Source: an uncultured bacterium (lineage in GTDB: Bacteria; Actinomycetota; Aquicultoria; SKW223). From it: 6,744 nt of DNA. This document shows positions 1 through 5,847 of the stretch, in pieces. The stretch's first letter is position 1, and the number at the start of each line of letters is the position of its first letter. The notes below the pieces were generated by a model. That model worked only from the letters and a program-made list of their open reading frames with translations, did not search any database and was not told where the DNA came from. Where the stretch lies: positions 1 to 6,744 of the forward strand of contig CALIRS010000100.1 in assembly GCA_938042205.1 (NCBI GenBank), in the 5' to 3' direction. Both the position numbers and the translations under genes were made by a program.

Positions 1-698
1 TCATTAGTATCTGTTCGTGGAATGCTTGCCCTTGAAATGGCAGCTATTCTCTGCTTAGAAAGCTCCTCCTGCCTGATTGCTTCTCTGAGACTTGAATCGA
101 TTGAAGATAAAAGTCTTTCTTTTTCTTTAACTTGAGATTCTATATAGTTTTTGTTCTTTTTCAATTTTGCAACCAAAGCTTCTTGCTCTGCAAAAAGTTT
201 TGCAAGTTCCTGACGGTCCTGCTCAAGCTTTTTGCGCCTTACTTTATATGTACTATTAAGTTCGGCTTCTCTACCGAGAATATTTGAAATCATCCTCCAG
301 CTGGTTATAAATTCATTAAAATCCTCTGCTCCAAGTAGCACTCCAATAAAATTTTGAATATCAAGTTTGTAAAGGGTGCGAGCTCTAGCGCTTATCTGAC
401 TTTCTAACTTCGAAATTTCTCTTTCGGTTGAAGAAATTTCTCTTTGAATTCTTTTTATTTTTATTCTGGTAGTTCCAAGCCTGTAATTCGCATAATTATA
501 CGCTTCAACGGCTTCATCAAGACGGGCATTAAGGTTATTAAGCTTAATCTGAACACTCTTTTTTTGGGATTCAAGATCATTGCGATTTGGGATCGCCAAA
601 ACTCCTGGCGGTGATAACAACATCGCCAGGAGAATAGTCAACAATATTAATATTAAACTCGACCTTTTTCGCAAGCCTGGTTCGTTACTTAAACTCAT
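1..698 (-). CDS. Exported coiled-coil murein hydrolase activator-like protein (PcsB/EnvC type), N-terminal part
   Basis: This open frame runs from an ATG at 698 off the left edge of the window; 232 residues are visible and the C-terminus is missing. Residues 1-12 are a basic start (GLRKR), 13-30 a hydrophobic core, and PPGVLA at 31-36 looks like a signal-peptidase site, so the protein is exported. Residues 40-105 and 140-220 are charged heptad-like coiled coil. Between them, residues 104-140 (RARTLYKLDIQNFIGVLLGA, then DFNEF and MISNIL) match the pattern seen in PcsB/EnvC-type coiled-coil domains, where a short helical hairpin interrupts the coil. Family members usually end in an M23/LytM, NlpC/P60, CHAP or 3D domain; which one is present here cannot be seen. 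The gene starts 55 nt after the amidase stop on the same strand, so the two are probably cotranscribed. No strong Shine-Dalgarno precedes the ATG. An in-frame TTG at 716 is an alternative start. Confidence 0.8.
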   Translation of the reverse strand, partial: MSLSNEPGLRKRSSLILILLTILLAMLLSPPGVLAIPNRNDLESQKKSVQIKLNNLNARLDEAVEAYNYANYRLGTTRIKIKRIQREISSTEREISKLESQISARARTLYKLDIQNFIGVLLGAEDFNEFITSWRMISNILGREAELNSTYKVRRKKLEQDRQELAKLFAEQEALVAKLKKNKNYIESQVKEKERLLSSIDSSLREAIRQEELSKQRIAAISRASIPRTDTN

Positions 699-746
699 CC
701 GGGCGTAGTTTAACAAATGGGTATGACAAATGCAAATTTAGTAGAT

Positions 747-760
747 AAAATGATCATTTT
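747..760. repeat. 14-bp perfect palindrome over the amidase stop codon
   Basis: AAAATGATCATTTT is perfectly self-complementary and includes the amidase TGA stop (756-754). It has no loop, is AT-rich, and is not followed by a U-run on the minus strand, so it does not look like a terminator. It could be a protein-binding site or chance in AT-rich DNA. Confidence 0.35.
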
Positions 761-1815
761 TTTAGAGTTTTGAAATAAGTTTCAATGCCCCGGCAGATAG
801 CCATAGCTATCCGTTGGCGCCATTCTTCCTCCTTCAGAAGTGCTTCTTCCGCCGGATTTGTAATGAACAGTGGTTCAACTATAACAGCAGGCATTAAAGT
901 CTTCTTAAGGACTGTTAGGTTTCTACCTTTTATCCCTCGGTCAGCTCGACGTAAGATATTTACTAGCTCTTTTTGCATAATTACCGCCAGCTGCTTTCCC
1001 TTTCGCGAAAAACTTTGTTCTTTCTGAAAATAAAGTGTTTCTGTGCCCTGAGAACTGGCATTTTGGGCTGCATTCAAATGAATGCTCACGAAGAGATGAC
1101 ACTTGTTTTTATTGGCAATCTCGGCTCTTCTTTGAAGGCTAATACTTCTATTGTCAGAGTATGTTTTTGTTACTTGAGCCCCTTTTGCATGCAAACCAGT
1201 TTCGACCCTTTTGCAAATATCCCTTACAATCTCACTTTCTTTAAGCCCTGACAGTGACACAGCGCCAGGGTCGTTACCTCCGTGACCGGCGTCAATAGCA
1301 ACTTTGATATTCGCAAGGGGACTCTTATTGACGTCCCTTGCTGGATAATCAACTACAGATGAGTGTCCAAGGCTCATAATCAGATCATTAAGTTTCTTTA
1401 ACGTCACTGGTCCAAGAATTCCGTCAGGCTGTATACCCACTGAAAGTTGAAATTCCCTCAGGGCTTTCTCGGTGGCAGATCCAAAGACAGCATCCAGTGG
1501 ACCCGGATTGAAACCCAGACTTTTAAGGCTTTTCTGTAATTCATAAACATCATTGCCTTCAAGGTATGGATAATGGAGGTAAAGAAGTCTTTCGCCTAAT
1601 CTGTAGCTTTTATGAACCAGGAGGCGGTATGTATTATCGTCTACTACACCCGTAGGCTCCAGGCCATTCTTCTGCTGGAATAACTTTACAGCCTTCCAGG
1701 TCAAAGGACCAAAATTACCATCAGCACCAGTTGGGCCAAGCTTGTAACCAATTTTTAAAAGCCTTTCCTGAACATCTTTGACGCGTGGCCCACGGTCTTT
1801 TAACTTTAGTTTCAA
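754..1815 (-). CDS. N-acetylmuramoyl-L-alanine amidase with two N-terminal peptidoglycan-binding domains
   Basis: This is a zinc amidase of the Amidase_3 family (AmiC/CwlD type) that cuts the bond between N-acetylmuramic acid and L-alanine in peptidoglycan. The protein has 353 residues. Two PG_binding_1 repeats lie at about 8-68 (LQ-type helix, ADGNFGPLTWKAVKLFQ) and 83-146 (DAVFGSATEKALREFQ and DGILGPVTL). The catalytic domain is at about 170-350. Predicted zinc ligands are H178 (IDAGHGGND), E193 (KESEI) and H246 (SIHLNAA), and E314 (IVEPLFITN) is the catalytic glutamate, so all key residues are present. The start is TTG at 1815, chosen because a strong GGAGGAG lies 7 nt upstream. No signal peptide or membrane segment is seen, which is unusual for a wall enzyme. 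Similar architectures occur in sporulating Clostridia, so action on spore cortex or release by cell lysis is possible. It is followed 55 nt later by a coiled-coil activator-like gene. Confidence 0.93.
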   Translation of the reverse strand: MKLKLKDRGPRVKDVQERLLKIGYKLGPTGADGNFGPLTWKAVKLFQQKNGLEPTGVVDDNTYRLLVHKSYRLGERLLYLHYPYLEGNDVYELQKSLKSLGFNPGPLDAVFGSATEKALREFQLSVGIQPDGILGPVTLKKLNDLIMSLGHSSVVDYPARDVNKSPLANIKVAIDAGHGGNDPGAVSLSGLKESEIVRDICKRVETGLHAKGAQVTKTYSDNRSISLQRRAEIANKNKCHLFVSIHLNAAQNASSQGTETLYFQKEQSFSRKGKQLAVIMQKELVNILRRADRGIKGRNLTVLKKTLMPAVIVEPLFITNPAEEALLKEEEWRQRIAMAICRGIETYFKTLKK

Positions 1816-1822
1816 CTACCAA

Positions 1823-1829
1823 CTCCTCC
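1823..1829 (-). promoter_or_regulatory. Shine-Dalgarno site that fixes the TTG start of the amidase
   Basis: The minus strand reads GGAGGAG here, 7 nt before the TTG at 1815-1813. This near-perfect match to the 16S anti-Shine-Dalgarno sequence supports TTG as the true start. Confidence 0.85.
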
Positions 1830-1848
1830 GAAAAAATCTATAGTGGGT

Positions 1849-1867
1849 GATGGAAATTGAATCCATC
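1849..1867 (-). other. Short hairpin in the amidase leader
   Basis: The minus strand has GATGGA, a 7-nt loop TTCAATT, then TCCATC, giving a perfect 6-bp stem about 20 nt upstream of the amidase Shine-Dalgarno. A T-run follows only after a further 12 nt, so it is not a standard terminator. It may shape the leader RNA or be chance. Confidence 0.3.
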
Positions 1868-1889
1868 TCTCCTATCTAATTACCCCTTG

Positions 1890-1914
1890 GTCACAAATTC
1901 TAAACTTTTGTAAC
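1890..1914 (-). other. Second stem-loop upstream of the amidase
   Basis: Read as minus-strand RNA, GUUACAAA and UUUGUGAC form an 8-bp stem with one G-U pair around a 9-nt loop. It lies about 75 nt before the amidase start. No U-tract follows. Function unknown. Confidence 0.25.
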
Positions 1915-1938
1915 TGAGTCACCACACCATTGTTGAAC

Positions 1939-1970
1939 TGTAAAATTCACAATTCAAGACCTGACCCCAT
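1939..1970 (-). repeat. Possible mobile-element scar (GGGGTCAGGTCTTG motif)
   Basis: The minus strand reads GGGGTCAGGTCTTGAATT followed by an AT-rich GTGAATTTTACA. From memory, this GGGGTCAGGTCTTG string recurs in many bacterial genomes next to Y1/REP-associated tyrosine transposase genes. No transposase is left here. The same stretch forms the end of an 8-codon frame (MENHGVRS, 1980-1954) with an AAAGGA Shine-Dalgarno, which might be the last trace of a degraded gene. The identity rests on recall and needs a database comparison. Confidence 0.35.
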
Positions 1971-1988
1971 GATTCTCCATGATTTTCC
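1967..1988. repeat. 10-bp tandem repeat, about 2.2 copies
   Basis: On the plus strand CCATGATTCT is followed directly by CCATGATTTT and then CC, giving two copies with one mismatch. It abuts the possible mobile-element scar. It may be a small duplication left by insertion or slippage. Confidence 0.4.
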
Positions 1989-2059
1989 TTTCAGGGTTCG
2001 ACTCTTCTATTTTCAAAGATTCTTTCTCAACCCATACTAAAATACTTTTACCCAGGTAC

Positions 2060-2134
2060 TGGAGCGGATGACGGGAGTCGAACCCGCGATCTTCGGCTTG
2101 GGAAGCCGACGTTTTGCCACTAAACTACATCCGC
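2060..2134 (-). tRNA. tRNA-Gly (anticodon CCC)
   Basis: The minus strand folds into a full cloverleaf: acceptor GCGGATG with CATCCGC, D-arm GTTT/AAAC with GG in the loop, anticodon stem TCGGC/GCCGA with loop TTCCCAA, and T-arm GCGGG-TTCGACT-CCCGT. The anticodon is CCC, which reads the glycine codon GGG. The discriminator base is T and the 3' CCA is encoded (2062-2060). The mature 5' end is 29 nt after the stop of the OB-fold gene, so it may be transcribed with the trk operon. A TAAAAT at 2155-2150 could instead serve as its own -10, but no good -35 is seen. Confidence 0.95.
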
Positions 2135-2163
2135 TCTTAGTAAACATTTATTTTATCAATTTT

Positions 2164-2724
2164 TCAGGCTTTTACACGACGATAACCAGGCCTGGTAATA
2201 CGAAAACGGCGAATACTGTAGCCAGATGCGGCAAAAATAAAAAACCCCATGGATATCATTGCTAATTTCAAATTAATATCATGGTCGATTTCATACCCCT
2301 GCTTTACTACCATAAATTTCTTAGCATGTATATCGATATCGCCGTTGTGTTTCGGACAGTTTGAACTGAAAATCCCTTCTACATAAACAATATCGCCTTT
2401 ATGAAAATAATCTCCTTTAAACTTTACCTTTTTTGCGTCTTCTTTTGAAACCCAGATTCCTATGCCACTATTCTGACCTTTTGGCTTATTTCCTTCGGCA
2501 ATACTTCTTTTAGAATATACATCGTCATTTACATTAATCCAGGCACCATCTCGATGGTAAACGATGTCTCCGATAACCTCACCCTCGATTCTTATCTGTT
2601 TTCCGTCATACTTTTTCATAGAAGCATATAGTTCATTTATTTTGACATGGTAAGCAGCAAAAACTACGTTTCCACTAAAATCCAACACTATTAAAACAAA
2701 TAAAAATAAGAGAAATTTTTTCAT
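2164..2724 (-). CDS. Exported, membrane-anchored OB-fold-like protein coupled to trkH
   Basis: The 186-residue protein has a signal peptide or N-terminal anchor (MKKFLLFLFVLIVL, likely cut near VFA-A at 23-24). Residues 25-145 form a beta-rich domain resembling the OB-fold proteins of the tRNA_anti-like type (KYDGKQIRIEGEVIGDI, GAWINVND, GDIVYVEGIF). A transmembrane helix lies at about 154-170, followed by a very basic tail (RRFRITRPGYRRVK). The globular domain should therefore face outside and the tail the cytoplasm. The stretch NCPKHNGDIDIHA (122-134) holds C123, H126 and H133, a possible metal or ligand site. I recall similar CPxHxGDxDIHA proteins in other thermophilic or anaerobic bacteria as uncharacterised. 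Its ATG overlaps the trkH stop (ATGA, 2724-2721) and AAAGGA lies 8 nt upstream within trkH, so translation is coupled. This suggests a role linked to potassium uptake, but the function is unknown. Confidence 0.85.
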   Translation of the reverse strand: MKKFLLFLFVLIVLDFSGNVVFAAYHVKINELYASMKKYDGKQIRIEGEVIGDIVYHRDGAWINVNDDVYSKRSIAEGNKPKGQNSGIGIWVSKEDAKKVKFKGDYFHKGDIVYVEGIFSSNCPKHNGDIDIHAKKFMVVKQGYEIDHDINLKLAMISMGFFIFAASGYSIRRFRITRPGYRRVKA

Positions 2725-4229
2725 TTACCTTTTCCTTTAATAACAGAAACTACAAAACCAGTGAGTGCAAATACGGAGGCAAACTCAAGCCTTCCCATCC
2801 ACATCGAAAGAATGTAATAGAGCTTCATAATCGCTGGCATTGCAGGTACAGCAACCCCACAGGACAAACCAACATTTGCGCCCGCTGATACAGACTCAAA
2901 CAATGATTTTACGAAAGAGTAGCCGTAAAACATCCCAATATAGGCTCCAAGAAGATAAATAGAGATGTAGGCAAGGATTACGATACCTGCCATTTTTACT
3001 TGACTATCCTTGAGTATATTGTCGCGAATGTGGTGGTAGTAAGTAACCACAACGCTCGTTTCAGGTCTTATCAACCGTTCAACTTCAGAAAATATTCCTT
3101 TTACAATCAGGCCTATTCTTAATGCTTTAAAACCGCCTGCTGTAGAACAAGCGCTCCCGCCTAATGCCATAGGTAAAATTAATCCAAGAAGTGCAAATTC
3201 CCCCCACTGATTCGCCAGTTGTCCCACCGTAACCGACATAAGGCCAGTACCTGAATGAGCTGATCCCACCTGAAAAAGTATTCTTCTTGACATACTTATA
3301 ATATCAGTATATAAGTTCAACTTTATTAAAGCACTTGCAGCGAAAAGCATTGATAGTGAGACAGTAATTGTGAAAGAAGCTATCTCAATGTTTCTGGTTA
3401 TTTCTTTCCTGTTTCCAGTCCAGACAGCCCAATGAAGAGCGAAATTAAAAGAACCGATTATGAAAATCGTAAAGGCTACTGCTTCGATTATTAAACTATG
3501 ATAATAAGCTATATTTAAAGCCATAGGAGCAAAGCCACCTGTAGACCAGGCACTCATAAAAATCCAAAGGCTGTGAAAAAATCCCTTTAAAGGTTCCAAC
3601 CCTATCAATACGTTCGATATGAAGAGTACGACTGTTCCAACAATAAGATATGAGAGGCTGATAAACCAGATTGCCCTCGCTGTATTAACAACATTTGGTA
3701 GCAATTTTTCCTCACGTGCTTCCCCAACATAAATTTTTATCACACCTCTACTTGCACGGACAAGGAAGGTTAGACCAAGTACAATTATCCCCTGGCCTCC
3801 AATGTATGTCAGAAGATGACGCCACATATTTACAGAATAAGGTAAATGGTCAAGATCCTGAACCAGAGTAAGCCCCGTAGTTGTCAAACCACTCATAACA
3901 TCAAAACAGCAGTCGAGATAACTTCCCCAGAAACCACTTAAATAATAAGGGATAGCTCCAATAAGGGTCGCCAGCAGCCAGGTCACCGTAACTACCATCA
4001 TTCCCTGAAGCCAGTTAATATCCTTTTCTGTGTAAAAGTACTTGTCGGTAAACATCCAGATGATTTCACAAATTGAAAAAGTTAAAAGGAAAATGAACAT
4101 CATATTCCATTCACCTATTAGAAAAGCGGTGAAAAATGGAATTAAAAGAAGAGCGCCAAAAAGTCCTATCATCTTGCCGCTATAAAAAACAATATTTACA
4201 TAGTCACTTTTTGTCGGTTTTAAAAGCAT
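2721..4229 (-). CDS. trkH: TrkH-family potassium uptake channel subunit
   Basis: This 502-residue membrane protein is the ion-conducting subunit of a Trk/Ktr potassium uptake system in the cytoplasmic membrane. It has about ten hydrophobic helices and the four pore-loop repeats of the family. Their filter regions are SGLTTTG (113-119), SAWSTGG (226-232), SAHSGTGL (323-330) and SAGANVGLS (448-456). The conserved GGSACSTAGGFKALR lies at 358-371 and matches the family's GGxxGSTAGGxKxxR except that cysteine 361 replaces the usual small residue. MWMGRLEF near 476-483 is the usual C-terminal family signature. The length is normal. An in-frame TAA at 4244-4242 leaves ATG 4229 as the only reasonable start. 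There is no good Shine-Dalgarno directly before it, so reinitiation after the small upstream frame (stop 4248-4246) is plausible. The two TrkA-type genes just upstream should supply its regulatory ring. Confidence 0.96.
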   Translation of the reverse strand: MLLKPTKSDYVNIVFYSGKMIGLFGALLLIPFFTAFLIGEWNMMFIFLLTFSICEIIWMFTDKYFYTEKDINWLQGMMVVTVTWLLATLIGAIPYYLSGFWGSYLDCCFDVMSGLTTTGLTLVQDLDHLPYSVNMWRHLLTYIGGQGIIVLGLTFLVRASRGVIKIYVGEAREEKLLPNVVNTARAIWFISLSYLIVGTVVLFISNVLIGLEPLKGFFHSLWIFMSAWSTGGFAPMALNIAYYHSLIIEAVAFTIFIIGSFNFALHWAVWTGNRKEITRNIEIASFTITVSLSMLFAASALIKLNLYTDIISMSRRILFQVGSAHSGTGLMSVTVGQLANQWGEFALLGLILPMALGGSACSTAGGFKALRIGLIVKGIFSEVERLIRPETSVVVTYYHHIRDNILKDSQVKMAGIVILAYISIYLLGAYIGMFYGYSFVKSLFESVSAGANVGLSCGVAVPAMPAIMKLYYILSMWMGRLEFASVFALTGFVVSVIKGKGK

Positions 4230-4245
4230 GATGTTAGCTTTTTAC

Positions 4246-4368
4246 CTAAAAAATATAACGAATAATCAGGAAAATTGATAATGAAATCAGGAAAAGAACA
4301 ACTACATACAATACTTCCGTGGCGATGCCCAGCAAATAGTTAACATAGTCCTCAAATTTTTTAAACAT
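4246..4368 (-). CDS. Small single-span membrane protein between trkA and trkH
   Basis: A 40-residue frame (41 if the ATG at 4371 is used) fills the gap between the second trkA and trkH. The sequence starts MFKKFEDYVNYLLGIATEV (amphipathic, charged), continues into a hydrophobic span at about residues 20-36 (LYVVVLFLISLSIFLII), and ends RYIF. It is predicted to be a one-helix membrane peptide. AGGGA at 4378-4374 lies 5 nt before the ATG at 4368 and 2 nt before the ATG at 4371, so 4368 is preferred. Its stop is 16 nt before the trkH ATG, which has no good ribosome site of its own. This favours translation of the small frame and coupling to trkH. By analogy only, the Kdp potassium pump has a tiny single-span subunit (KdpF) that stabilises the complex. 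I do not recognise this peptide, and an accessory role with TrkH is inference. Confidence 0.72.
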   Translation of the reverse strand: MFKKFEDYVNYLLGIATEVLYVVVLFLISLSIFLIIRYIF

Positions 4369-4373
4369 CATCT

Positions 4374-4378
4374 TCCCT
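4374..4378 (-). promoter_or_regulatory. Ribosome binding site of the small membrane protein
   Basis: The minus strand reads AGGGA here, followed by two tandem ATG codons (4371 and 4368). Spacing favours the second ATG. Confidence 0.55.
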
Positions 4379-4391
4379 GCAACATTTAATA

Positions 4392-5078
4392 TCAGAGCTC
4401 ACAGGACTCACCTAGATGTTTGCCTTTCAGACAATCAATAAAAACCTGCTCTTTCTCAGGTACGGTGATCGCAAAGACTGTATCTCCCCCTTTGAGCACT
4501 GTTGAGCCGCGAGGGATAATGAGCTCATCTTCTCTGTCAATGGCAATGAGAATGCAATCTCTGGGAAACCCGAGATCTGAAACTCTTCTGCCACTGACGG
4601 AACTATTTTCAGGAATCCTTGTTTCCACTACTGCAAATTTGCCTTGCTTCAGAGGAAGAACAGTCAGGATTTCATCAACCGAAACTTCTTCTTCGACTAT
4701 CTTACCGATAATCGAAGTCGCTGACACAGGGACACCGACTCCAAGAACTTCAAATATTTTTTCATTTTTGGGGTTGTTTACGCGTGCAATCACTTTTTGT
4801 ATATGATAAACCTCTTTTGCTAACTGCGAAATTACAAGGTTATCATCATCATCACCGGTAACTGCAATAACCGCATCTGCTCTTTCGATGCCGGCATCTT
4901 CAAGATAGTCAGCATCACAGGCATCTCCTCTAATTACAAAAACATCGGGAAGTTCAGAAGCTATCCTTGCAGCTCTGTCCTCACGCCTTTCAATAAGAGC
5001 GATGGTATGACCCCTTCTTGAAAGGTCTTTTGCCAAAAAACTTCCAACCTTCCCTCCACCAGCGATAATGATATACAT
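4392..5078 (-). CDS. trkA: TrkA-family potassium uptake regulator, second copy (single RCK)
   Basis: This is a cytoplasmic RCK/KTN protein of 228 residues that gates TrkH in response to nucleotides. The TrkA_N Rossmann domain (1-135) opens with IIIAGGGKVG (G7, G9, G12), and E30 in LIERRED sits at the end of the second strand, where an acidic residue favours NAD(H). TGDDDDN (74-80) and ARVNNP (98-103) are typical of the family. The RCK_C/TrkA_C domain follows at about 137-218 (SVSGRRVSDLGFPRDC, LKGGDTVFAI). E. coli TrkA carries two such units in one chain; here each is its own gene. The ATG at 5078 has GGGAG 6 nt upstream and lies 11 nt after the first trkA stop, so the two are in one operon. 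KtrA-type RCK_C domains can bind c-di-AMP, but nothing in the sequence tests this. Confidence 0.94.
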   Translation of the reverse strand: MYIIIAGGGKVGSFLAKDLSRRGHTIALIERREDRAARIASELPDVFVIRGDACDADYLEDAGIERADAVIAVTGDDDDNLVISQLAKEVYHIQKVIARVNNPKNEKIFEVLGVGVPVSATSIIGKIVEEEVSVDEILTVLPLKQGKFAVVETRIPENSSVSGRRVSDLGFPRDCILIAIDREDELIIPRGSTVLKGGDTVFAITVPEKEQVFIDCLKGKHLGESCEL

Positions 5079-5089
5079 TTCTTTCTCCC

Positions 5090-5740
5090 TTATCTTATTG
5101 CTAACCTTTTCAGAATTTTTGCAATATTTTTGGTGCGCGTAACCATTAAAATAGTATCCTTTTCCTTAATCTTTTCACCTGGGACAGGAATAAAGCTATC
5201 GCCGTCCCGGATATAAGCTATCGGCATGAATTCCTTTTCAAGAATCAGCTCTGAAAAGTACATACCCTGAGCTTTTGCCCCCGCGATTACTTGAATAATT
5301 TCAATATCCCCGGTTGGTAAAATATGGATTGTATCATAACCGAGGGTTATCACTCTGTTCTTTATTGAGGTCGCCAGCAATACTGTGCCGCATACCATGC
5401 TTATCCCCAATTTCTGATAAGTACTTAAACGTTCCGGATTATACAGACGAGAAATTACTTCATTTACTCCAAATATTCTTTTGGCGACCTGTGCAGCCAT
5501 AATGTTAGTGTTATCTAGGTTAGTAACTGCGCAGAAGACATCTGCTTTTTCGATTCCCGCCTCGATAAGGTCATCTAAGTCAAAAGCATTTCCAACTATG
5601 GTTATGCCACCAAAACCTGTACCAAGTCTTCTAAAAGACTTAGGGTCAACATCAATAACTACCACATCATGACCTTCATCTGAGAGGAGTGTGGCCAATG
5701 TGGAACCTACTCGACCACATCCAGCAATAATTATGTGCAC
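5090..5740 (-). CDS. trkA: TrkA-family potassium uptake regulator, first copy (single RCK)
   Basis: The first gene of the potassium operon encodes a 216-residue RCK protein. The Rossmann domain (1-132) has IIIAGCGRVG (G7, G9, G12) and D30/D32 in VVIDVD, typical for NAD(H) binding. VTNLDNTN (72-79) and SRLYNP (97-102) take the place of the VTGDDDDN and ARVNNP of the neighbouring copy. The TrkA_C domain spans about 136-212 (MYFSELILEKEFMPIAYIRDG, EKDTILMV). The two copies are clearly diverged, so they probably form a mixed ring in which the subunits have different jobs, as in the CeoB/CeoC type pairs of actinobacteria. The start is GTG at 5740, read with AGGAAG at 5756-5751 about 10 nt upstream. 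A promoter is visible just upstream at 5803-5775. Confidence 0.93.
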   Translation of the reverse strand: MHIIIAGCGRVGSTLATLLSDEGHDVVVIDVDPKSFRRLGTGFGGITIVGNAFDLDDLIEAGIEKADVFCAVTNLDNTNIMAAQVAKRIFGVNEVISRLYNPERLSTYQKLGISMVCGTVLLATSIKNRVITLGYDTIHILPTGDIEIIQVIAGAKAQGMYFSELILEKEFMPIAYIRDGDSFIPVPGEKIKEKDTILMVTRTKNIAKILKRLAIR

Positions 5741-5763
5741 TGATAATTCACTTCCTTTTTACA

Positions 5764-5788
5764 CATAAGTTGCTTTTTTACTCTTATG
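5764..5788. promoter_or_regulatory. Possible operator: inverted repeat centred on the trk -10 box
   Basis: CATAAG (5764-5769) and CTTATG (5783-5788) are perfect 6-bp inverted arms with a 13-nt centre that holds the -10 hexamer. A repressor bound here would block the trk promoter. The arms are short and AT-rich, so chance is possible. Confidence 0.35.
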
Positions 5789-5803
5789 AAGATTCAATGT
5801 CAA
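5775..5803 (-). promoter_or_regulatory. Sigma-A-like promoter of the trkA-trkA-trkH operon
   Basis: On the minus strand a perfect -35 TTGACA (5803-5798) is separated by exactly 17 nt from TAAAAA (5780-5775), which matches four of six bases of TATAAT. Transcription would start near 5768, leaving a leader of roughly 28 nt before the GTG start. This separates the potassium operon from the lon/phosphoesterase genes. Confidence 0.65.
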
Positions 5804-5847
5804 TAGAATAAGTGTCATGTTATGCATGAGAAAATCCCACCATTTCC

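Noticed and set aside
785..1251. Two overlapping plus-strand frames inside the amidase
   Set aside because: They lie opposite the conserved catalytic domain, have no domain features and no ribosome site context.
1849..1867. Rho-independent terminator before the amidase
   Set aside because: The 6-bp stem is AT-rich and the T-run begins 12 nt later, directly before the ribosome site.
1942..2015. Possible second tRNA on the plus strand, suggested by GGGTTCGACTC at 1994-2004
   Set aside because: The T-stem does not pair properly and no acceptor, D-arm or anticodon arm can be formed upstream.
2068..2265. Plus-strand frame starting MTGVEPAIFGLGSRRF
   Set aside because: It is the antisense of the tRNA-Gly gene; this peptide pattern is a common spurious call made from tRNA complements.
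4420..4806. 128-codon plus-strand frame opposite the second trkA
   Set aside because: Ser/Thr-rich composition without any motif, antisense to a clearly conserved RCK gene.
5314..5672. Two short plus-strand frames opposite the first trkA
   Set aside because: Shadows of a well-supported gene; no independent signals.
5813..5829. Terminator after the phosphoesterase gene (CATGA/TCATG hairpin)
   Set aside because: Only a 5-bp stem and no U-tract follows on the minus strand.
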